Part shown: one piece after another, positions 1 through 7,738 of the stretch
Numbering within the stretch: position 1 is the stretch's first letter
How the letters are laid out: each line of letters starts with the position of its first letter
Source: Mojavia pulchra JT2-VF2
GTDB lineage: Bacteria > Cyanobacteriota > Cyanobacteriia > Cyanobacteriales > Nostocaceae
Assembly (NCBI GenBank): GCA_019359325.1
Contig: JAHHHN010000005.1
Coordinates: 186,001-250,000, forward strand
Direction of reading: 5' to 3'
Length of the DNA stretch: 64,000 bases
Made by a program: the position numbers and the translations under genes
The notes under the pieces: model-generated
What the model saw: only the letters and a program-made list of their open reading frames with translations
What the model was told of the DNA's origin: nothing
The model's database searches: none

Positions 1-360
1 GTAGTCAGTCTGTCCATCACCATTAGTGTCATAACTTTCAGATATGCGGTTACCTTTGGCATCGTATGTATAAGAAATTCTGGAATCAGGCTTTCCATCA
101 GCGTTGGTGTCAGAAATTTCGGATATGCGGTTACCTTTGGCATCGTATGTATAAGAAATTCTGGAGTCAGGCTTTCCATCAGCATTAGTGTCAAGAATGT
201 ATGATGTAAGGTTACCTTTGTTATCATATGTATAACTATTTATATAGTCAGCCTTTCCATCAGCATTGGTGTCATAACTTTCGGAAATCTTATTGCCTTT
301 AGCATCGTACTTATAGTTAACTATAAGTTCAAATATTCCGTCACCATTGTTATCTATTCG
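1..360 (-). repeat. 81-bp in-frame tandem repeat
   Basis: The landmark ctttccatca (or a close variant) recurs at about 10, 91, 172, 253 and 334, a spacing of exactly 81 bases, which is 27 codons. At least four full units are visible and the array runs off the left edge. Units at 91-171 and 172-252 are nearly identical, so the array has expanded or been homogenised recently. It lies wholly within the coding frame. Confidence 0.9.
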
Positions 361-390
361 TTGAGTTATCAACTTGTATTGTTGAGGCAT
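1..390 (-). CDS. 27-residue-repeat protein with Asp-rich calcium-type loops (3' end cut by window edge)
   Basis: The ATG lies at 388-390 on the minus strand and the frame stays open for 130 codons to the window edge, so the C-terminus is missing. After a short leader (MPQQYKLITQR) the protein is built of 27-residue repeats. Each has an Asp-rich loop such as DTNADGKPD followed by a segment such as YTYDAKGNRIS. The loop resembles DxNxDGxxD calcium-binding turns of dockerin, EF-hand or thrombospondin-3 type, and the YxYDxxGN part recalls YD/RHS-like repeats. Calcium binding is inferred from the loop only. No signal peptide is visible at this start, so the true start could be elsewhere. A decayed relative lies on the same strand about 400 bases away (795-1064). 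Function unknown. Confidence 0.7.
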   Translation of the reverse strand, partial: MPQQYKLITQRIDNNGDGIFELIVNYKYDAKGNKISESYDTNADGKADYINSYTYDNKGNLTSYILDTNADGKPDSRISYTYDAKGNRISEISDTNADGKPDSRISYTYDAKGNRISESYDTNGDGQTDY

Positions 391-794
391 TTTTCTAGCT
401 AGTAATAATAGCGTGAAATTACTCGATCATTATATCAGCCGATTTCTTCAAGGATAATTTCTAGAAAATTCAAACTTGTCGTAGCATGAATATGATGAGT
501 TAAAATCGTTGCAACGGTATATACATTTTAGAATGCTTTACATCCATCTTTAGAAAGAATTAATCTAGAAATTTTAGTATGTCTTTGTGCTGCTTAATGA
601 TGGAAGAAACTGTATCGGTAGTGACTCATTAACAGTTAAATTGTTATTTGCGATCGCCCTTAGACACTGTGCTAGGCGCGATCGCACTTCCAGAAGGGGA
701 AATATTGGAGTTTTGTAAGCACTGCAAAGCAAAAGTAGCGATCGCAAAACTCCAAAATTACGTTATTTTAGACTCGTGCTATTTCGATCACAGT
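391..794. other. Intergenic stretch with HIP1 sites and an 11-bp hairpin
   Basis: No convincing gene was seen. HIP1-type sites occur near 652, 679 and 739. A perfect inverted repeat, ttggagttttg at 705-715 and caaaactccaa at 745-755, encloses a HIP1 site. There is no T-run, so it is not a standard terminator. It may be a dispersed palindromic repeat or belong to the 3' region of the relic at 795-1064. Confidence 0.5.
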
Positions 795-1064
795 CTAACT
801 ATATGCTAAATCACTAGTTAACAGTGTATTCATTGCCAGGTTCGATCCCAATACTTGTGCAGAGTTGGGGGTTATCTCATCAGGAGCGGAGAAATTTGGT
901 GAATTGACTGCACCTAAACTCAACACGGGCTTGCCATTACCTTTGGTATTGTAAGTCAAGTAAGCTTGATAGTCAGGCTGTCCATCAGCATTGTAGTCAT
1001 AACTTATTGATGTGCGATTGCCTTTGGCATCGTAGGTATAAATGTTTATATATTGGTGCTTCCT
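795..1064 (-). pseudogene. Relic of a 27-residue-repeat protein, C-terminal part only
   Basis: A minus-strand frame open for 89 codons (stop at 795-797) starts right after an in-frame stop at 1065-1067 and contains no ATG. It encodes IYTYDAKGNRTSISYDYNAD and then QPDYQAYLTYNTKGN, the same repeat type as the gene at 1-390, followed by a unique tail ending LLTSDLAYS. Lack of a start and the upstream stop mark it as the C-terminal remnant of a paralogue or of a once longer gene. Its upstream edge abuts the double-hairpin repeat at 1056-1117, which may mark the break. A non-ATG start cannot be fully excluded. Confidence 0.6.
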
Positions 1065-1117
1065 CTAGGGTGAGGAAGCACAGCCTCTGGTGCAACTTCC
1101 TCAAAAGGAAACCAGAG
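1056..1117. repeat. Paired-hairpin dispersed repeat
   Basis: There are two consecutive perfect inverted repeats. The first is gtgcttcctc (1056-1065) with gaggaagcac (1072-1081). The second is ctctggt (1085-1091) with accagag (1111-1117), with an inner stem ttcct (1097-1101)/aggaa (1106-1110). There is no T-run. The compact double stem-loop looks like a small mobile palindromic element. It lies exactly between the relic at 795-1064 and the 3' end of ycf66. Confidence 0.6.
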
Positions 1118-1183
1118 AAGATGAAGATGGAGGGACAAAGAGATTAAGCGAGTATAAATGCACATTCCCCTTATCCCCTGTAT

Positions 1184-1972
1184 TCAGGTTGTTGGGCTAT
1201 TCGCTGGTGGTTCTTCCGCAGGGGGTGCAAGTACCGCATCCGGAGCAATTTCTTCAACGGGAATCGGTTCTTTGTCCTCAGTTTCGTTATGTGGTTGTGC
1301 TGCTTCTACTAATTCAGGTGATGGGGGATTTGGTGGAATCACTTCCGGCAAATTCTCAGTTTTTGCTTCGGTGTCGGTAGTGCTGACTACTCCATCGGCT
1401 GGTTGTTGTGGTGTGGGAGTTGGAGATTCGATGTCAGCGGTGACTAATTCCCCTACAGGTTGTTCTGGTATGGGAGTAGTTCTGTCGATAATCTCAACAG
1501 TGGGTGGAACTTTGGGAGTAGAGGAAGTTGCCCCAGTTTTATTGGTTGCGGGCGCTTTTTTGCTCACCGTCTGTTGTACTCGGTTTTTCACACCACCAAA
1601 AGTGCTACCAAGTCCCTGCTGTAACTGTGCTAGCCGTTCCTGAAGCGACAATTTATTAACTTGCTGCTGAATCGAAGTTTTAACAGTTTCAGAACTGGGC
1701 ACTGGAGTTTGTTGCGCCTGTGGTGTCACTTGCCGACGTAATGAAAGAGTTTGCCAACCAAACCAACCCAAAAGAGCGACACTAGCTACATGACCTAGCA
1801 AAAGGCCTCCGGTAATGCGTTGTGCAAATACCCACAAAACCAAGGCGTAGAATAACCCTACACCGCTCCAGATAAAATCATTCTTACGATGGATTTCTGG
1901 GAAGAAGAAAGCTGCTAAATAAATGGCTAAACTACCAAGGCCCACCGCCAAAGCTAGGACATATGCCAGCAT
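1184..1972 (-). CDS. ycf66: Ycf66 family membrane protein
   Basis: This 262-aa protein has the Ycf66 N-terminal domain. Residues 1-80 hold three hydrophobic segments (starting MLAYVLALAVGLGSLAIYLA) around the conserved stretch FPEIHRKNDFIWSGVGLFYA, and GWFGWQTLSLRRQ closes the domain. The remaining ~180 residues are a low-complexity Pro/Thr/Glu-rich tail, probably disordered. Ycf66 is found in cyanobacteria and some plastids; its role is unknown but a thylakoid or plasma-membrane location is expected. The gene stands alone, diverging from gnd, with degenerate heptamer repeats just upstream. Confidence 0.9.
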   Translation of the reverse strand: MLAYVLALAVGLGSLAIYLAAFFFPEIHRKNDFIWSGVGLFYALVLWVFAQRITGGLLLGHVASVALLGWFGWQTLSLRRQVTPQAQQTPVPSSETVKTSIQQQVNKLSLQERLAQLQQGLGSTFGGVKNRVQQTVSKKAPATNKTGATSSTPKVPPTVEIIDRTTPIPEQPVGELVTADIESPTPTPQQPADGVVSTTDTEAKTENLPEVIPPNPPSPELVEAAQPHNETEDKEPIPVEEIAPDAVLAPPAEEPPANSPTT

Positions 1973-2277
1973 TATTTGGTTACTCCTTACTATGACCTTT
2001 AACTAGAGATTAGGGATTAGAAATTAGGAATTAGAAATAAATTAGATTTCCTGCTTCCCAGTAACCATTCCCGATCCTTTAACTAGATATTTTAATTTTG
2101 CAAATTTTGCAAGGCAATTGTTGATTTAGATACAAATTAGAACTATTTATCTGTGTTAGTTGTGTATCTTTGCAGTCTAGATCAACACTTTCTTAATGTC
2201 TTCTTTAGGAGAGAAGCGAAAATATCGGACTACCCTTAAAGATAAAAGGATCTGCAAGAGTTAGCCAAACATAGTTT
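1973..2277. other. Divergent ycf66/gnd promoter region with STRR-like repeats
   Basis: These 305 bases separate the divergent starts of ycf66 and gnd. Around 2003-2037 there is a degenerate heptamer run (attaggg, attagaa, attagga), a short tandemly repeated repetitive sequence of the Nostoc type. The direct pair ttttgcaaattttgcaa lies at about 2096-2112. No operator was recognised with confidence. Confidence 0.5.
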
Positions 2278-3705
2278 ATGACCCTACAAAGCTTTGGTGT
2301 GATTGGTTTAGCCGTTATGGGCGAGAATATCGCTCTAAACGTCGAGCGTAATGGCTTCCCAATTGCAGTTTACAACCGATCCAGAGAAAAAACCGATGCC
2401 TTTATGGCCCAGCGTGCGCCAGGAAGGAACGTCAAAGCCGCCTTTACCCTGGAAGAATTCGTAGCTTCACTAGAACGTCCCCGCAAAATCTTAGTGATGG
2501 TACAAGCTGGTAAGCCAGTCGATGCGGTGATTGCTCAACTCAAACCCTTACTAGATGAAGGCGATATCATTATCGACGGTGGCAACTCTTGGTTTGAAGA
2601 TACAGAACGACGCACTCAGGAATTAGAACCCGCTGGGCTGCGGTTTCTTGGTATGGGTGTCAGTGGTGGCGAAGAAGGAGCGCTGAATGGCCCCTCACTG
2701 ATGCCTGGAGGTACACAAAGCTCCTACGAGTATCTCTCACCAATTTTCAACAAAATTGCTGCCCAAGTCGATGATGGCCCTTGCGTAACTTATATTGGCC
2801 CTGGTGGTTCTGGTCACTATGTCAAAATGGTACACAACGGCATTGAGTATGGCGATATGCAGCTAATTGCTGAAGCCTACGATTTGCTGAAAAATGCCGC
2901 CGGACTTGACCATAATCAGCTACATGAGGTGTTTGCTGAATGGAACACCACCGATGAACTCGATTCATTTTTGATTGAGATTACGAAGAATATCTTCCCT
3001 TACATTGACCCAGAAACAAATCTACCCCTGGTGGATTTGATTGTTGACGCGGCTGGTCAAAAGGGAACTGGACGCTGGACTGTGCAGACTGCATTGGAAT
3101 TGGGAGTCTCTATTCCCACAATTACAGCAGCAGTTAATGCCCGGATTATATCTTCTATTAAAGAGGAACGGGTTGCAGCATCTAAAGTCCTCACAGGCCC
3201 CAGCGGCAAGCATGAAGGGCAAACTAAGGACTTTATCAACAAAGTACGCGATGCCCTATATTGCTCAAAAATCTGTTCTTATGCTCAAGGGATGGCGCTG
3301 CTATCCACAGCTTCAAAAACATATAACTGGAATTTGAATCTGGGCGAAATGGCGCGGATTTGGAAAGGTGGTTGTATTATTCGCGCTCGCTTTTTGAATA
3401 AGATTAAGAAGGCTTTTAGCGAAAATCCAGCTTTGCCTAACTTGCTGTTAGCTCCCGAATTTAAGCAGACAATTCTCGACAGACAGACTGCTTGGCGGGA
3501 AGTGATTGCGACAGCTGCAACACTGGGAATTCCCGTACCAGCGTTTAGTGCATCTTTAGATTATTTTGACAGCTATCGCCGCGATCGCTTGCCCCAAAAC
3601 TTGACTCAAGCACAACGCGACTACTTCGGCGCACATACTTACCTGCGTACTGATAAACCCGGAAGTTTCCACACCGAATGGGTTCCCATTGCTGAGAAAC
3701 AATAA
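2278..3705 (+). CDS. gnd: 6-phosphogluconate dehydrogenase (decarboxylating)
   Basis: This enzyme oxidises 6-phosphogluconate with NADP+ to ribulose 5-phosphate and CO2, the last oxidative pentose-phosphate step and a main source of NADPH in the dark and in heterocysts. The 475-aa length is normal. The Rossmann nucleotide motif is at residues 7-15 (GVIGLAVMG), then GGNSW at 101-105, GVSGGEEGA at 127-135 and the catalytic block KMVHNGIEYGD from Lys183 with Glu190, the same numbering as the E. coli enzyme. The C-terminus carries the family signature around FGAHTYLRTD. The gene is monocistronic and ends 42 bases before a strong terminator. Confidence 0.97.
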   Translation: MTLQSFGVIGLAVMGENIALNVERNGFPIAVYNRSREKTDAFMAQRAPGRNVKAAFTLEEFVASLERPRKILVMVQAGKPVDAVIAQLKPLLDEGDIIIDGGNSWFEDTERRTQELEPAGLRFLGMGVSGGEEGALNGPSLMPGGTQSSYEYLSPIFNKIAAQVDDGPCVTYIGPGGSGHYVKMVHNGIEYGDMQLIAEAYDLLKNAAGLDHNQLHEVFAEWNTTDELDSFLIEITKNIFPYIDPETNLPLVDLIVDAAGQKGTGRWTVQTALELGVSIPTITAAVNARIISSIKEERVAASKVLTGPSGKHEGQTKDFINKVRDALYCSKICSYAQGMALLSTASKTYNWNLNLGEMARIWKGGCIIRARFLNKIKKAFSENPALPNLLLAPEFKQTILDRQTAWREVIATAATLGIPVPAFSASLDYFDSYRRDRLPQNLTQAQRDYFGAHTYLRTDKPGSFHTEWVPIAEKQ

Positions 3706-3747
3706 ACTACATCTTTTGAAGGTGTAAAAAAGTTCAGTCTCTAGATA

Positions 3748-3776
3748 GTGGTTCTGATTTTCAGAGCCACTTTTTT
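3748..3776 (+). terminator. Rho-independent terminator after gnd
   Basis: The stem gtggttctga (3748-3757) pairs with tcagagccac (3761-3770) with a single G-T pair. A three-base loop separates them and a run of six T follows. Confidence 0.9.
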
Positions 3777-3905
3777 GTTACTAAACTTTTGTTAATAGCG
3801 TTCAGTTACGACACAATTTTTGCCACTTTTCCTTCCCGCAAGGGAAACAAGAGTTAAGTCTATTTGATGTTTTTTCAAGATTATTAATCCATGTAGAGGT
3901 ACTTA

Positions 3906-4022
3906 TTACCTTACTAATGTATCTTGGGCAACTAAGGTTGCTCTGTGAAGTTCTTCATCAGTAGCAGTGCCTGCATTGTTTTTGAATGTTCGAGGGTGCG
4001 TAGCGTAGCCCGTCATAGACAT
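3906..4022 (-). pseudogene. Short ORF remnant (38 codons) fused to a dispersed repeat
   Basis: A minus-strand frame from an ATG at 4020-4022 to a stop at 3906-3908 encodes a tail containing TFKNNAGTATDEELHRATLV. The first residues come from the dispersed repeat (tagcgtagcccgtcatagac), so the original 5' part seems to have been replaced by the repeat. The peptide reads like the end of a conserved protein, but I do not recognise the family. No good ribosome site is seen. Confidence 0.3.
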
Positions 4023-4083
4023 CGCCTGCTTTAAACCTATCACTAGAAGTGCGTAGACGCTGCATCAGTAAGTCAAAAGACAT
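3994..4083. repeat. Small dispersed repeat, copy 1
   Basis: This stretch includes agacatcgcctgctttaaac at 4017-4036, continuing to gaagtgcg at 4053, then tagacgctgcatc at 4054-4066. The 37-bp core recurs at 5348-5384 with one mismatch. In that copy the gcgtagacgctgcatc module precedes the core, whereas here it follows it. The permuted order suggests both derive from a tandem or repeatedly transposing unit. Confidence 0.7.
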
Positions 4084-4224
4084 CGCGTATACTAAGACAT
4101 TAATATTAAGGGTGTAACAAATTTATTCCAAGCGCAGAAAGTAACACTCTTGGCATCGAGAGCAGCAGTAGAGGTTTGCTTTTAACTTATAATCAAAACA
4201 ACTTGCCTTCAGGAGATTGACAAA

Positions 4225-4830
4225 ATGACATATATCTCCACAAAAACCCTCACATTTGAAGATTTTCTCTCCGAATACCGAGACAATCCCCGCTATGAAT
4301 TGGCAGACGGAGAACTAATCGACATGGAACCAACTGGCCCGCACGAAACTGTGAGTGGTAAACTTGCAACGCAAATAGGAATCTACCTTGTTGCAGAAAA
4401 ACTTCCCTGGTTTATTCCTCGCACTTGTTTAATTTATCCCTTTGCAGATATAGCTACAGTTCGTCGTCCTGATATTGCGGTTCTTGATGAAACCGTTCTC
4501 GACCGTGAACCCCTTTGGGAACGAGAACCCGTAATTACTCTTGGACGCTCAATTAAACTGGTGGTTGAAGTCGTTAGTACCAACTGGGAAACTGATTATG
4601 CGCGGAAAGTTGAAGAATATGCACTCTTAGGCATTCCTGAATATTGGATTGTGGATTATCGCGGATTGGGCGGTGTGGCATTTATAGGTAAACCCAAACA
4701 ACCTACTTTCACTGTCTGTCAATTGGTTGAAGACACCTATACTCAACAACAATACCGACTAAACCAACCAATTAATTCACCGCTTTTGCCTGGTCTTCAG
4801 CTTCGTTTAGATGAAATCCTTCCTCGTTAA
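4225..4830 (+). CDS. Uma2 family (DUF820) PD-(D/E)XK endonuclease-like protein
   Basis: A 201-aa protein of a family greatly expanded in cyanobacteria. Restriction-endonuclease-like fold features are visible: YELADGELIDMEPTGPHE at residues 24-41, the acidic motif RRPDIAVLDE with Asp83, the core strand VVEVVST with Glu115, Lys128 in ARKVEEY, and the typical end of the fold GIPEYWIVD. These match Uma2 signatures. The cellular role is unproven; members are often linked to mobile elements. A plausible ribosome site (aggag) lies nine bases before the ATG. The gene is followed by a toxin-antitoxin relic. Confidence 0.9.
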   Translation: MTYISTKTLTFEDFLSEYRDNPRYELADGELIDMEPTGPHETVSGKLATQIGIYLVAEKLPWFIPRTCLIYPFADIATVRRPDIAVLDETVLDREPLWEREPVITLGRSIKLVVEVVSTNWETDYARKVEEYALLGIPEYWIVDYRGLGGVAFIGKPKQPTFTVCQLVEDTYTQQQYRLNQPINSPLLPGLQLRLDEILPR

Positions 4831-4853
4831 GTATAAGCGCAGAAGAAGAGTGA

Positions 4854-5033
4854 GAAGCGATCGCTTTATGGCGACCTAATTTAAAAGGCGAAGCTGACAA
4901 TCACTTAATTGAATTAGTAGTTGCTGGGAATGCTCAAATTATTGCCACTCACAATGTCAAAGATTTCCAAAATGCTGAATTGTTATTTCCTAACTTATCA
5001 ATATTAAAACCCGAAGAAATTATTAGGAGTTAA
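4854..5033 (+). pseudogene. C-terminal relic of a PIN-domain toxin
   Basis: The frame is open from an in-frame stop at 4851-4853 to 5033 without any ATG. It reads WRPNLKGEADNHLIELVVA then GNAQIIATHNVKDFQNAEL, the C-terminal half of a PIN-fold RNase toxin of the 'putative toxin, PIN family' type. The THNVKDF segment carries the late acidic active-site Asp. The N-terminal half with the first active-site Asp is missing. The break coincides with a HIP1 site. The relic ends six bases before the antitoxin gene at 5040, so it was once the toxin of that pair. Confidence 0.8.
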
Positions 5034-5039
5034 ACAAAA

Positions 5040-5258
5040 ATGGCAACTTTAACTATTCGTCTACCAGACGATAAGCATAATAGATTGAAAGAACTTGCTC
5101 AAGCCAAAGGCATAAATGTCAATAAGTTGATTGAAGAACTCTCCACTATAGCTCTAGCAGAATTTGATGCCAATACAAGATTTAAAGCAATGGCTGCAAC
5201 TGGCAACCTAGAAGAAGGCTTAAGAATACTGGCTAAACTTGATGCTCTGACAGAATAG
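5040..5258 (+). CDS. Ribbon-helix-helix/HicB-like antitoxin, now without an intact toxin
   Basis: A 72-aa protein with an N-terminal ribbon-helix-helix DNA-binding signature (ATLTIRLPDDKHNRLKELA, then GINVNKLIEEL) and a short C-terminal tail that would bind the toxin. Such antitoxins repress their operon and neutralise a PIN RNase. The gene retains an AGGAG ribosome site (5026-5030) inside the last codons of the toxin relic, with six bases between the genes. The partner is broken, so this copy is an orphan that could act as an anti-addiction module against related toxins; that is inference. Confidence 0.8.
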   Translation: MATLTIRLPDDKHNRLKELAQAKGINVNKLIEELSTIALAEFDANTRFKAMAATGNLEEGLRILAKLDALTE

Positions 5259-5560
5259 AGCTTGTAGCGTGATGATGCAAGCACTCACAGGAGACGATCA
5301 CCTGTAGTAAAGTATTAGACGCGTAGACGCTGCATCGGCTTGTCGCTAGACATCGCCTGCTTTAAACCTATCACCAGAAGTGCGATCGCCACCTCATCTA
5401 AGTATTTTGATCGCACCCTTCGCAGGTATACAAATCAAAACTAAGTGGATATTTTGAGAATAAAAAATTAGATCAACTTTGTCCCTAGCTGAATATTGGG
5501 TTTTCAACCTATCAAAATGTAAGTTCGACAAAATACGATTACAGCCTAAAATACCCCGAT
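5259..5560. other. Intergenic with small dispersed repeat, copy 2
   Basis: The dispersed repeat occupies 5331-5384: gcgtagacgctgcatc, an 11-base spacer, then the 37-bp core starting agacatcgcctgc and running directly into a HIP1-type gcgatcgc. No gene or terminator was recognised in the rest. The 3' end of the kinase gene on the opposite strand follows. Confidence 0.6.
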
Positions 5561-6685
5561 TCAGCAAGGATTTTGATGGTTATTATTACCAAGATATTTA
5601 GCTTTTAATTCTTCTAATTCTTGATCTAATTTGTCTGTAGTAGCAGGCTGATGCTTAGAATTTGGTGATTGTGCAGGTATATTTTTAGGTTGTGGTTTAC
5701 TGACTGTAAATTGAGTTTTGAGTTCTTGTAATTCTTTTTCAATTGAACTAGGGGAGATAACTGGGGGTGTAGAGGTTGGCGGTGTTGCAGGTGTGAGAAC
5801 TGGCGGAGCTTGGGAATTTAAGTCTTTGAGAACTTCGTCTACTGTTTGATAACGGCGGACGGGGATACTTTGTAGCATCTTGTCAAGAATGCGACTCAAC
5901 TCGTTACTAATAGGAGTTGTGATGTACTGCTGCCAAATCCAAGCGTCATTATTAATATCATAAGAATCAAAAGGCGATCGCTCGGTTAATAATCGAATAC
6001 AAGTAGCGCCCAAGCTGTAGATATCGCTGGCAAAAATAGCGTGTCCTCTCATTTGTTCTGGGGCGACATATTCAGGACTACCAATACTTGTACCAGTTCT
6101 GTTGAGGGCGGTGCTGGTGGCAGATTTAGAAGCACCAAAATCTACTAAAACTAATTTGCGATCGCTACTACGTAAAATAATATTTTCGGGTTTAATATCG
6201 CGGTGAATTACTTGTCTTGCATGACAAAATTGTAGTACTGGCAATAAATCATTAAGCAATTGCCGGATCTGCACTTCGTTGAAAGCGCCTTGGTGTACTA
6301 ATTCCTGCGCTAAGTTTTGTCCATCGATAAATTCTTGTACAAGATACTGCCGATCATCTTGAGTAAAATATGCTAGCAGTTCTGGAATTTGGGGATGTTT
6401 GCCCAACTCATCCAACTGCACTGCTTCTTGAGTAAATAACTCCACAGCTTTTTGCACTGTATTAGTGCCTTGGGCTTGGGGGTAAAATTGCTTAATCACA
6501 CAGCGTGGTTTCGAGGGTTTATCCTCATCCACAGCTAAAAAAGTTCTACCAAAACCACCTTGTCCTATCGGTTTAATAGCACGGTAGCGTTCTTTAAGGA
6601 GTAACTTAAAACCACAAGTCAGGCAAAACTTGACATTATCAGAATTTTCCGGTTTCGGGCAAAGGGGATTAAGACAGTAGCTCAT
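5561..6685 (-). CDS. Hanks-type serine/threonine protein kinase with N-terminal zinc ribbon
   Basis: A 374-aa protein. Cys4, Cys9, Cys21 and Cys24 form a four-cysteine zinc ribbon, common in cyanobacterial kinases. The kinase domain covers about residues 34-292: glycine loop GQGGFG at 41-46, VIK Lys65, HRDIKPEN with catalytic Asp163, DFG at 182-184 and APE at 208-210. All catalytic residues are present, so it should be active. After the kinase comes a Pro/Thr-rich linker and a charged tail (ELQELKTQF and ELEELKAKYLG repeats) that may form a short coiled coil. No transmembrane segment is seen. Substrates are unknown. The gene is isolated. Confidence 0.95.
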   Translation of the reverse strand: MSYCLNPLCPKPENSDNVKFCLTCGFKLLLKERYRAIKPIGQGGFGRTFLAVDEDKPSKPRCVIKQFYPQAQGTNTVQKAVELFTQEAVQLDELGKHPQIPELLAYFTQDDRQYLVQEFIDGQNLAQELVHQGAFNEVQIRQLLNDLLPVLQFCHARQVIHRDIKPENIILRSSDRKLVLVDFGASKSATSTALNRTGTSIGSPEYVAPEQMRGHAIFASDIYSLGATCIRLLTERSPFDSYDINNDAWIWQQYITTPISNELSRILDKMLQSIPVRRYQTVDEVLKDLNSQAPPVLTPATPPTSTPPVISPSSIEKELQELKTQFTVSKPQPKNIPAQSPNSKHQPATTDKLDQELEELKAKYLGNNNHQNPC

Positions 6686-6755
6686 GGAAGGTGGCGCTTA
6701 GAATCGCTCTTACTTGTCTTTATTGTGCCCTGCGATCGCCATAAGAGTAATTATT

Positions 6756-6884
6756 TCACCGTCGTTCTAAAATATAAGCACTGTTCCAGGGTTCCACCCG
6801 TTTGATTTTCCGCATGTTTTGGCAGATAAGGCAATTGTGCTTATTGCGAAAATACTTCCCATCGATTGTGCAACACCTGATCAC
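6756..6884 (-). CDS. Putative 42-aa CxxC microprotein, second ORF of a coupled pair
   Basis: The minus-strand ORF starts with GTG at 6882-6884, overlapping the stop of the upstream ORF (GTGA overlap), and ends at 6756-6758. It encodes a basic, Cys-containing peptide with NCLICQNMRKIKRVEPW; the CxxC plus other Cys suggest a possible metal site. Family not recognised. The 4-base stop/start overlap is the usual sign of translational coupling, but with no known homologue this could also be the tail of a decayed gene. Confidence 0.35.
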   Translation of the reverse strand: MIRCCTIDGKYFRNKHNCLICQNMRKIKRVEPWNSAYILERR

Positions 6885-7075
6885 GCTACCTGTAAGTTTG
6901 CTAACTCATTAGCATCCGCAGGTGTTTCCTTCAAAAATTTGTAGACAATATCCCGAAAACTCTGACACGCCATAATACTTGGCGACTTGGGAGTAACCCC
7001 CGCAACAATCTCAGAGTCGCCACTGGCCCGTGCAACGCGCAAAGTATGACAGCAAAAGACCTTAACAAGATACTT
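6881..7075 (-). CDS. Putative small ORF or gene remnant, first of a coupled pair
   Basis: The minus-strand frame is open from an in-frame stop at 7076-7078 to a stop at 6881-6883, 64 codons. It reads CHTLRVARASGDSEIVAG then VTPKSPSIMACQSFRDIVY and ends ELANLQVA. The only ATG (6971-6973) would give a 30-aa peptide; a TTG within the first part would give about 55. Composition is protein-like but I do not recognise the family. Either a short gene with a rare start or the C-terminus of a gene whose 5' part is lost. Confidence 0.35.
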   Translation of the reverse strand, partial: KYLVKVFCCHTLRVARASGDSEIVAGVTPKSPSIMACQSFRDIVYKFLKETPADANELANLQVA

Positions 7076-7324
7076 TTAGCAGCTTGAAGATATTCCTTAA
7101 GTCTGAAATAAAACCAACTATAAGAGTGAAGCTTTTAATTACCAAGCTATAGAAAATGTATGAAATAACATTTATACTATGTTATAAAACGAGATATTAC
7201 AAAAAATTATTTATAAACACACTTTATCTTTTTCACATTTAACTGAACTATTTTCAAAAATTATAACTAACAAATAAATTAGTGAACCTTTCTAACCAAA
7301 ATAATTTTTGCGCTGTGTGCAGTT

Positions 7325-7720
7325 ATGAACAATCAAATGACGTGGAAATATATATTTCAACTCAAGGCTGTCATTAATTGGGTTGAATCTGTGTTTTTGT
7401 TATTATCCGACCAATGGATTCGTGAGTTACTTGGTCAGCAACCCCTCACCAATCCTGAATATTCACACCTATTTCTTGTGTTGGTATTCGTTATCGGGAT
7501 TGGTTATTGGTGGGTTGGTAACGACATCTCTCGCAATCATGGCATCATAAAACTTGGAATTATCGCGCAATCTTCGGTTTTCGTTGTGCTGGCTTATCAT
7601 ACTTTGGTAAGCAAACTTCACCCATTTTATTTAATTCCAGGTGTAATTGACCTGACTTTTGCAATTCTCTTTGGTATATTTTTAAACTCTTACGCTCGAA
7701 CTCAACCGACTATGGAGTAG
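7325..7720 (+). CDS. Four-helix integral membrane protein, unknown function
   Basis: A 131-aa hydrophobic protein with about four predicted membrane segments: residues ~18-33, ~47-64 (LFLVLVFVIGIGYWWVG), ~76-95 and ~102-124 (PGVIDLTFAILFGIFL). I do not recognise the family. It is the first gene of a compact run of five and is separated by 18 bases from the NUDIX gene, so it is probably cotranscribed. A role in a membrane-associated redox or metabolite pathway together with the DoxX protein downstream is inference. Confidence 0.75.
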   Translation: MNNQMTWKYIFQLKAVINWVESVFLLLSDQWIRELLGQQPLTNPEYSHLFLVLVFVIGIGYWWVGNDISRNHGIIKLGIIAQSSVFVVLAYHTLVSKLHPFYLIPGVIDLTFAILFGIFLNSYARTQPTME

Positions 7721-7738
7721 CAAGATAAATTATTTATT

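Larger units (their letters stand above)
6686..7324. other. Long intergenic around the coupled small ORFs
   Basis: Apart from the two small minus-strand ORFs (6756-7075) nothing coding was seen. The last 200 bases (7120-7320) are very AT-rich, with runs such as ttacaaaaaattatttat, and probably hold the promoter of the five-gene operon that starts at 7325. No operator was recognised. Confidence 0.5.

Noticed and set aside
1-360. The 81-bp repeat as a CRISPR array
   Set aside because: There are no unique spacers; the whole unit repeats, in frame, within a coding sequence.
1090-1643. Two plus-strand ORFs of 96 and 161 codons
   Set aside because: They lie antisense to the low-complexity tail of ycf66 and show no family signature; their openness follows from the Pro/Thr/Glu codon bias on the other strand.
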